Below, in pieces: positions 57,060 through 64,000 of a stretch of DNA of 64,000 nt. Source of the stretch: Spongospora subterranea f. sp. subterranea (taxonomy: Eukaryota > Endomyxa: Phytomyxea > Phytomyxea > Plasmodiophorida); contig JAUGWO010000209.1 in the NCBI GenBank assembly GCA_049724395.1, forward strand, positions 120,558 to 184,557, written 5' to 3'. Numbering within the stretch: position 1 is the stretch's first letter; every line of letters starts with the position of its first letter. Below the pieces are notes generated by a model, which saw only the letters and a list, made by a program, of their open reading frames with translations, had not been told where the DNA came from and ran no database searches. Position numbers and translations under genes: made by a program.

Positions 57060-58310
57060 CTGAGTAAAAGTTCGTCGGGACTCAACCGAGTTCCTTGATT
57101 CTTGACTCATGTCGTGCGAATCTTAGCCCTAACGGCATCAAGTTCCACTCAAACAGGCCTTCCTTCGTCACGAAAAGTTGCTTTGGCTTTATCCTCGTCC
57201 GCGACTGCTACCTGCCAGTACCCCGAGGCCATGTCGAAGACCGAAAACCACTTCGCTCCTTCCATTGCTGACAGTGCGTCGCCAATCCTGGGCATCGGAT
57301 ACGCATCTGCTACCGTCAAGTCGTTCAGACGACGGTAATCCACGGCGAACCGCTACGTGCCGTTCTTCTTCCGGGTCGACACTTCGCCGGCCGCCCAAGG
57401 ACTCGACGACTTGAACCAACCTTTGTTTGCGCGGACCCACTGGCGGATTCGCTTTTGCTCCCGGTCGTCAAAAGACGCCCAATCGACGTGGATGGTCTCC
57501 AACACAGCCGCTGTTTGCTCATTCTCCCCGTCAACGTCGTTTGCCCCGCCGGTTTTCTCTGCCGACTCCATCATCTCCACTGTCGGCGCCTTGTCCTCCA
57601 CTCTATCGGCCCAAGTATCTCAGAGTACGCCACCATCCTTCCGCGGTGCTGTCCTCAATGCCACTTGCACTCCTAGTTTCCTCAGGCTAACCGAACCTTT
57701 CGCCAGGTCGATTACTGCACCCCACTACTTCGCCAACAGGTCTTTCCCGATTAGTACGTCGTGGACGAGACGGTCCAGCACAACGAACTTTCCTGTTGTA
57801 ACGTTCCCTCCGATCGACAACTTCACCATTGCCAATCCCTCCGGGGTGACCTCCCCTCCTACGAATCTCGCCATCGGCGCCATATCCGGTGCCGCTGTCT
57901 TCTTCGCCTGCAGCTGCCACCGCGCGGCGCCGCATGATGCTTTTACATCTGCCCCAGTATCTATCAATGCTGTGAACGGTTGGTTCCCGATCTCCATCTG
58001 TATTGTCCCATCCGATACTGGCCTCTGCAGACCTTCTGGATCGAAGGAGGTTGGAGCGGCTCAGGATGCCCCCTGTGGATTAGTGGTCGCCCTCGCCGCG
58101 TCCGCTTGATCCTTTCTGGGGCATGACGTCCTGATGTGCCCTTGCTCGTGACAGCGGTAATATTTCCTCGTTCGCATCGCGAGCTCGCAGTCTCTGTAGC
58201 TGTGGTCGTTGGTCACACATGTCCTGCAGCGATAGTTGAACTGTGGCGTCGGTGGCGACTCGCAAAATCCTTTTTCCGCAACCTCTGATTCACACATGAG
58301 CACGCGACCT
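57060..58310 (-). mobile_element. Ty3/gypsy-type fossil: gag zinc knuckle, protease, start of reverse transcriptase
   Basis: In minus-strand order there is a CCHC-type gag knuckle region, an aspartic protease with an IDTGAD site, and the front of a reverse transcriptase with a YRRLNDLT start. RNase H and integrase are absent here, and no LTR is recognised. It is broken, with several breaks, and is incomplete at both ends. Family: Metaviridae (Ty3/gypsy). Confidence 0.8.
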
Positions 58311-59682
58311 CACCAGGGCACTCGGGCAAGCAATCCATATTGCAACTGGAATTCAGGGTGCATGTTCCCGAAACAATATGGATCTGTCTCGATCGCCTGG
58401 ATCTACAATCGTCTAAACCTCATGAAGACGGACCCGAAAGTCAAACGACAATCGTGTTTCTGACTTTGCCGCTGGCGCCTCATGCAATACGAAGTTATCG
58501 AACACCAGAACATGACCAATTCCCGCGATGAGGACAATGAGTGTTGCCTTCCTGGTCTGCCAAGACCAGGCTGGACGGCGACCAGGTGGACAACTGCACG
58601 TTAACAGTATAAACGTTGTCCATCTGTTATGAACCAAGTTAGTTTAGGAACACGGACGGGAATTGGAGCGAGGGTGGAGACTACCGGTAGTGTCGAGGGC
58701 GGAAATTAGTGGCTTCCGTTTCTGTTTGCGATAGACGGTAAATTGGGTCGAATGGGGGAGCGGAGCCAACATGTAGGTCGATTGAACAATCATAGGGACG
58801 ATGTGGCGGTAGTATATCAGCCTTTTGTTGTAGAAAACATCTGTGAAATCGCAGTAGAGTTCCGATGAAGATGGCTGACGAAGACGATTTGTATTCACAT
58901 ATAACGCTGATGACAAACACTGCCGACGAATTGGACGAGGTGATTCACTAATTTCATCAAGCTCCAATATGCATTTAACAGCTCACAACAATGGAAAAAG
59001 TAACATTTCTAGATTTTTGGCAAATTTTAACATCATCTGACTGAGTTAGATCGCTTCAAACTTGTTTGAATTTTTCAACATATCAAAGCCATATCGGGCT
59101 TTTTGGTCAAAATCGGGATTTTGGGCCATACCATGGCGGCAGAAGTTTCTGTAATCTTACTTCAATCTTTTTTACGTGGCAGGACCGATTCTTTGTCATG
59201 TTCATTTTTTGGGCAAAATCAATGTTTTTGGCCATTTTAGGCAATTTTTGGGCCATTTTCGGACCATTTTCAACTCACTCCCATTTTGACTGTGTTGGCG
59301 TCTCAGGAATTACGAGATTGGACTCGGTTGCCAAAACACACACACGCGATCAGATCGGTGGATAACATGATCTGTATTAGAACTCTCAACTCCTGACAAC
59401 AGACGGGTTTGATCCGTCTCATTCCCCTCCTTTCATGTGGAGAAACTCCAAAATGTCTGGAAATTTTCGGTCGTCTTTCTGGAGAAGAGTCTTAAAATGA
59501 GTCGGACATTCAACCAACAAATGATCGAATGGTCCCAGGTTATCAAATTCCTGGCTGAAACCAAACCACCTAATCAATAAAACCTATGATCCGTCTTTCT
59601 CCCTACGAACATTCATGACCTCTTGAACTTCGAAGCCCGTGTTATCATGCGCTTATTTGAGCTAATAGGTCGGTAGTTACGT
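58311..59682. other. Spacer: possible orphan first exon and low-complexity DNA
   Basis: At 58865 (+) an ATG opens a short acidic frame ([16 protein letters not shown]) that ends near a possible donor at about 58939. It could be a first exon whose gene was disrupted, or chance. From about 59080 to 59270 the + strand is rich in TTTTGGGCC / GGCCATTTT-like words. Nothing else is recognised. Confidence 0.35.
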
Positions 59683-61070
59683 TCAAAGACGAATCTGCCT
59701 AAACTTGAGGCGTTGCCAATGCACATGAGAGACTTGTCTGGTAACTAGATCTTCCACTTGAAAAACATAGTCAAACACTGCTCTTTTGATACGTGCAGGT
59801 TCATGCCATTCAAAGTTTAGAATTCCACCCAATTGACGTTGTCGCATAGCGTAAAGCACAAGATCACCTACAACGAAATTGGCCTTTGGGACCCGATGAT
59901 GTCGGTTATGTCGAAGTCGTGTTTCTTCTCGAACACGAGAGACTTCACGATGCAGATAGGCAAAATTGTGTCTTAGCTGAACAACATGAGCATTTAAATC
60001 TTCTGTTGATTGTTGGTCGTGTATAACTTTCGACCCGTTGGGGGACCAGATTGAATCTAACGAGGACGATGGGTCGGAAAACAACGTTATTGGAGCACAA
60101 CCGAATGAGGGAGTCTCATTTCCGAACATAAGCTCCTTAACACTGACAAAACATGAGAATCTGCCGTCTAAACGCCATCATTAGACCACGATTTGAACGG
60201 TAAAATGGAAATGATGGTTAACATGTAATGCCAAACATAGTTCTTCGATCACACAATTCAAGGAGCCTCGATCGGAAACCCAAATTTCGACAATTTCGAA
60301 CCTCGTAAACCAGTCCAATAGAGAGGGAGCTGTGTGCATTGCAATGGGCTCAATTGAGATCGATGTAAACGGAGATTCGATCCCTTTACTACGAAAATCT
60401 GTTTGAACATCAAACAGGACGGTCCGATGAACAAATAGTCGAAATCAATAATGCTGTTCGGACGGGCTGCTTCTGCAGATGCGCCGAATGCTCGTGGAAT
60501 ACCCTCTCCTTGTTTTACGGGAAGACAGTGCAGACATTTATCCACGAATTCAAACGTATCCTGTCGGATTATTCTCAAAAAACCGGTTAACTAGTGCTTG
60601 ATAAGTTGAACACCGTCCACGACGTCCTGACGAGCCACAATGGGCAATGATCATTAAACGGAGCTGCAATTGAGTGTCATCCAGATGGATGTACACGATA
60701 TCTGTCTCAGAACCATATAGAAACGTTCATGACAAAACAAAAAACCGCTTCGTTGATTTCACTTGCTAAATTCGCAGCTTGCTGACTGGCGATAATTTGG
60801 GCAACGGTCGGCCACTCGAATTCTGATTGCTGAAACTGTGCTACAGTGTCTTGAGGAACGCGCGGTTTGCTCAATAGAGAGCAAATGCGGATTGGAACTG
60901 AAGGAGGGGGTGAGGCCCATCGGGATAACACATCAGCCCACACATTGAGTTCGTCAGGAATATGGTCAATCGTGTAATCTAAACCCTCAATCCGTATTGA
61001 CCATTGGTCAATCTTATTGAGAGGATGTTGTCTAAGTGGCCCTCTCCGCTCCCTTCCAATCTCCCAAAGT
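59683..61070 (-). mobile_element. Ty3/gypsy-type fossil: end of RNase H and integrase
   Basis: The minus strand carries the last part of RNase H (HIPDELNVWADVLSRW), a zinc-binding integrase start and the integrase C-terminal region (VGDLVLYA ... VEDLV). It is broken, with several breaks. Its upstream part appears to continue at 63159-63584, beyond an oppositely oriented element. Confidence 0.72.
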
Positions 61071-63150
61071 TCCATAGACCTTCCGCTTCTTCAACATCCT
61101 CTGTCCACGAGTTCCTCACTGCATTCGAGGATCGGCTGGATGTCCACTTGTATCCGCGTCATCGGTTCACCCTGGCGCTGATAACGTGCTGCGACAAGAA
61201 CGAGGCGGAATGGTGCCGGAGCGAGCTTTCATCGCTCCCCTGGTCCATCGCGAGGTGACGAATCCTCGAGCATTACGTGCCCGACGACATGGTCCCAGTT
61301 TATCGAAATCGATTCCAGTTTATCCGGAAGTCGCCCAAGGAAACCGTCCTTGGTTTCCCAGCCGATCGATATCTCCAAGCAATGCGACTCGCCGAGCTGG
61401 ATCCCAAGCTGGGCGACCGCGTCACTCATCTCATCCACCATCTTCCAGACTACCTTCGCAAGGATTTGCATCTGGTCAAGTTCACCCTGCCCGAGGCGCT
61501 GGCGTCCGGCCAGTCATTAGTTGACACCTTGAACGCGATTTGCCCCGGTGATCGGATACAGCAACCAACCACCGAACTTCAATCCTCATCGCCATCCACT
61601 AACGATCGTACCAAATGGTGCACCTGCCATCGCTCCGCCGGTCATGACGACGCGTCCTGTCAGGCGCAAATGAAGTTAGGGCCTTCGTCCAGCCATAGCA
61701 GAAGTCCACGTAAATGGTGCCCATTCCACGATTCCTCGGCTCACGACTCCACCGAGTGCAGGGCGTCCCGCTCTACAGGGAACATTGCCTCGACCCCGGT
61801 AACCGTTCTTTCGAAAACGTCGTCTAATCCTACGCCGTCTACATCCCCGCCGATGCGGTGCTTCAAAGGTCATTCAGCCACCCACTTCACGAACCAGTGC
61901 CCACTGCCTCCCCGAACGCAGCAGTCTCGCCATCTGATGGACATCCCCGAGCCTGCCCTTGAAGCATCGGTCGACCCATCGTCATACGACGCCACCGTCG
62001 ACGACGTTCTGGACCTCTTCGACGCAGAGACCCGTACGATTCATTCGTCATCCACTGACCATTCGCAACAGGGTTCTTTGTTCCTGTGGTGTTAGGCGAC
62101 ATTCTCCACGAGCCCGCCTACATTGTCAGCGGCGCGTCCCACTCCAGCGTCCCCGAAGATGTGCTAGAATTACTACCTCCCGTTTTTCGCAGAACGTTCA
62201 TCGCCCCGCCGGCCAACAGCACTGTCTCGCTCGGGGCACATTCGGCGTCTCCGTTCCCCGGTTAGGGTCAATCGAGCTCCCGTTCACATCGGACTCCAAG
62301 CCGTTCGTCCATCGTTTCGAGATCGTCCAGCCCCCCAAAGGAGTTAGGGTGATCATCGACCGCAATCTTTTCGGCCCACTACGTATCAGCATCGGCGGTC
62401 TGCCCGTTCCAATCGCTCGTCAAGCCAACGACAGCAGCGACGACGTGGTACCGACGCTAGTTCCTTCGGACACCGACGCCGCCAACCCGTTTCGACAACA
62501 TCTCAACCTGCTGGCTGCAATCAAGCGTAATCCAGCCATTCCGGTCAACGAAGCCGTCGTCCACTTGAACACGAACGACGAAAGTCCAGTCTACCGGCGG
62601 CAGTACCGCCTGGCTCACAGCCTCCAACCTATTGTCGATCCCCAAATATCTCAATGTCTTGCAGACGGGAAGGTCGTCACGTTCTTGTCAGTGGAACCAT
62701 CCTCTGTTGGTCGTCCAAAGTCCCCGGCCGCGTCTGTATCGACCCGCGCGATCTTAACGCTAAGCTCACATCGGAACGTTTTTCAATGCCAAGGGGAACG
62801 CGACATCTTCGAGACAATGGCAGGTCGCAAGATTTTTCAAGCCTGGATATCGAGCAGCGCCTCCTCCAGCTGCTAGATCCACATCCCAGACCGCGGAAAG
62901 GTTGCCTTCTCGTAAAATGGACGCCAGTTCATGTTTGTCGGCACTCCGTTCGGTTTTACGCCGACAATCGGGAGTCCTCCAGCGCACGATCGCCACCTTC
63001 CTACAACACAGCAACAGCGCTGTATTTCGGACGACATCACAGTCGGTTCGCACAGCGATGAAGATCATCTCGACGACCTCAGCGCGACGATAGACCTGCT
63101 CACCGCCTCAACTGCACCCGCCATCAAAATGCATTCGATTTAACCAAGTC
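61071..63150 (+). mobile_element. Second Ty3/gypsy-type fossil in opposite orientation: gag, protease region, part of reverse transcriptase
   Basis: The + strand holds a gag protein with three short Cys/His clusters (KWCTCHRSAGHDDASC, KWCPFHDSSAHDSTEC, CFKGHSATHFTNQC). A protease-like region and the front of a reverse transcriptase (VCIDPRDLNAKLTSERF) follow. No LTRs are seen at either end. It is broken and lacks RNase H and integrase. It interrupts the element on the other strand. Confidence 0.75.
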
Positions 63151-63158
63151 GCACTCTG

Positions 63159-63584
63159 TCAATCAACGCCATTGCTACGCTGCAGAATTCCTGGAACAAG
63201 ATTGTGTCGTGGCGCCCAATCTAACTTTCGTCGATTACAGTTCCGTCCTGGCAGCGGATGTGACATGAATCGGATTCCATTGAATTCGCGCTGTTCAGGG
63301 CATTCACAACATCCCTTGCAAACTTCACCGTTCACTGATTGCTTGGCGGTTGCTGGAAAAGTGATCCGAATTCTCTGGAGGCCACCAAGGTGCGTCCAGG
63401 AAATGGGGGACACTGATATTGTACAACATTGGGAACGGTTTTCAACTACACGGCAAGGTGTGTTGCTGTGGATATGAGTCGTGTTAACGACCAGACCATG
63501 TCCTATGACATTGCCCCAGTTATAATTCATGCAGGGCGATTTCGGCACTGCTTGAACCAGGGAACATCTACACGAAATCGGCAT
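63159..63584 (-). mobile_element. Likely upstream part of the interrupted gypsy-type fossil
   Basis: Minus-strand segments resemble the reverse transcriptase/RNase H junction of gypsy elements, and fit the missing upstream part of the 59683-61070 element. Weakly preserved and broken. Confidence 0.4.
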
Positions 63585-64000
63585 TTAATTGGAGGTGGAG
63601 CCCCAACAAAACAACAAAAATCGGTAATTTGAATCAACACATTCTCCATGTTGTTGACATTGATCAAAGGCACCGATGGGAAATAGTGAACCACGATCAC
63701 GATAACGGAATAGCGATGTACCGATAGTTCAACGGATATCCGGTAATTTCATGTGTTTTCTGGAATCGGTACCGTTGTTTACTTTACCTGTGAGTCTGAA
63801 CCATTTGGTTTTAACACGTTCAAGACAGCGTAGCGAAGATAAAAAACTTTGGCTAATTGGACATGATGAATCATGTGTTGTGTCATTGTGGCAATAAATA
63901 CGGGTTGTGTTCTATAGGATGACAGATGGAGTAGTGATGGTTTAGTCTCATGTGGATTAGTGATGGTCAACAGATGAAATGGCAATGACGCCGAATAATG
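63585..64000. other. Right edge, nothing firm
   Basis: A minus-strand open stretch at 63779-63985 may be more of the gypsy fossil. No host gene recognised. Confidence 0.3.

Noticed and set aside
1-64000. tRNA, rRNA, snRNA genes and CRISPR arrays
   Set aside because: I looked for A/B-box pairs, rRNA-like stretches and regularly spaced repeats and found none I could support. The 51-bp array has no spacers and is not CRISPR.

Overview
The window comes from a compact nuclear genome of a flagellated, probably unicellular eukaryote. Genes carry GT-AG introns, most about 35-95 nt long and a few near 200 nt. Spacers are often only 100-200 bp, genes lie on both strands, and TAA, TAG and TGA all serve as stops. 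A dynein-2 (intraflagellar transport) subunit and a CCDC112 homologue imply a cilium or flagellum. LAMTOR2/3, tafazzin, FANCE, APC2, PRP4 kinase and a class C type receptor would suit a zoosporic fungus-like or other amorphean protist. I cannot name the species.

Layout, left to right. 1-714 (-): 5' part of DYNC2I2/WDR34. 1598-2565 (+): unassigned membrane protein. 2728-5655 (-): CCDC112 and a REEP5/YOP1 reticulon-like protein. 5.7-8.3 kb: gene-poor, with palindromes and a foldback element. 8333-11665 (+): a receptor joining a degenerate 5'-nucleotidase ectodomain to a class C GPCR seven-helix domain. 11.9-14.6 kb (+): LAMTOR3 and SRP72. 14.7-15.5 kb (-): VTT/DedA membrane protein. 15.8-16.3 kb: eleven 51-bp tandem repeats. 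16.5-17.1 kb (-): Whirly-domain protein. 18.0-19.1 kb: long inverted-repeat element. 19.7-20.6 kb (+): biotin-protein ligase. 21.5-21.9 kb (-): GPI-type proline-rich protein. 22.3-24.3 kb (+): unassigned gene. 24.5-25.8 kb (-): protein kinase. 26.8-28.4 kb (+): multi-helix membrane protein resembling gustatory-receptor-like proteins. 28.6-32.4 kb (-): EcKinase/CHK-like kinase and GNL2. 32.8-33.7 kb: decayed pogo-type transposase. 34.4-37.4 kb (-): APC2. 39.5-41.4 kb (+): PRP4 kinase. 41.7-44.5 kb (-): WD40 protein. 45.7-46.6 kb (+): FANCE-like. 46.7-49.0 kb (-): DEK_C + HMG box + IWS1 fusion. 49.7-51.8 kb (-): coiled-coil protein. 52.1-53.2 kb (+): tafazzin. 54.0-54.8 kb (-): PTRH2 with a UBA domain. 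55.8-56.2 kb (+): LAMTOR2. From 57 kb to the end: Ty3/gypsy fossils, partly nested.

The genes form no single operon-like system. They are mostly housekeeping functions: co-translational targeting, Ragulator/mTORC1 signalling, ribosome biogenesis, splicing, anaphase control, DNA repair and membrane shaping. The novel items are the pseudo-nucleotidase receptor, the HMG-IWS1 fusion and a Whirly protein outside plants. Several conserved genes appear to need a single-base frame change, mostly at short runs. I read this as residual sequence error rather than gene death. All exon models were built by hand and need RNA support.
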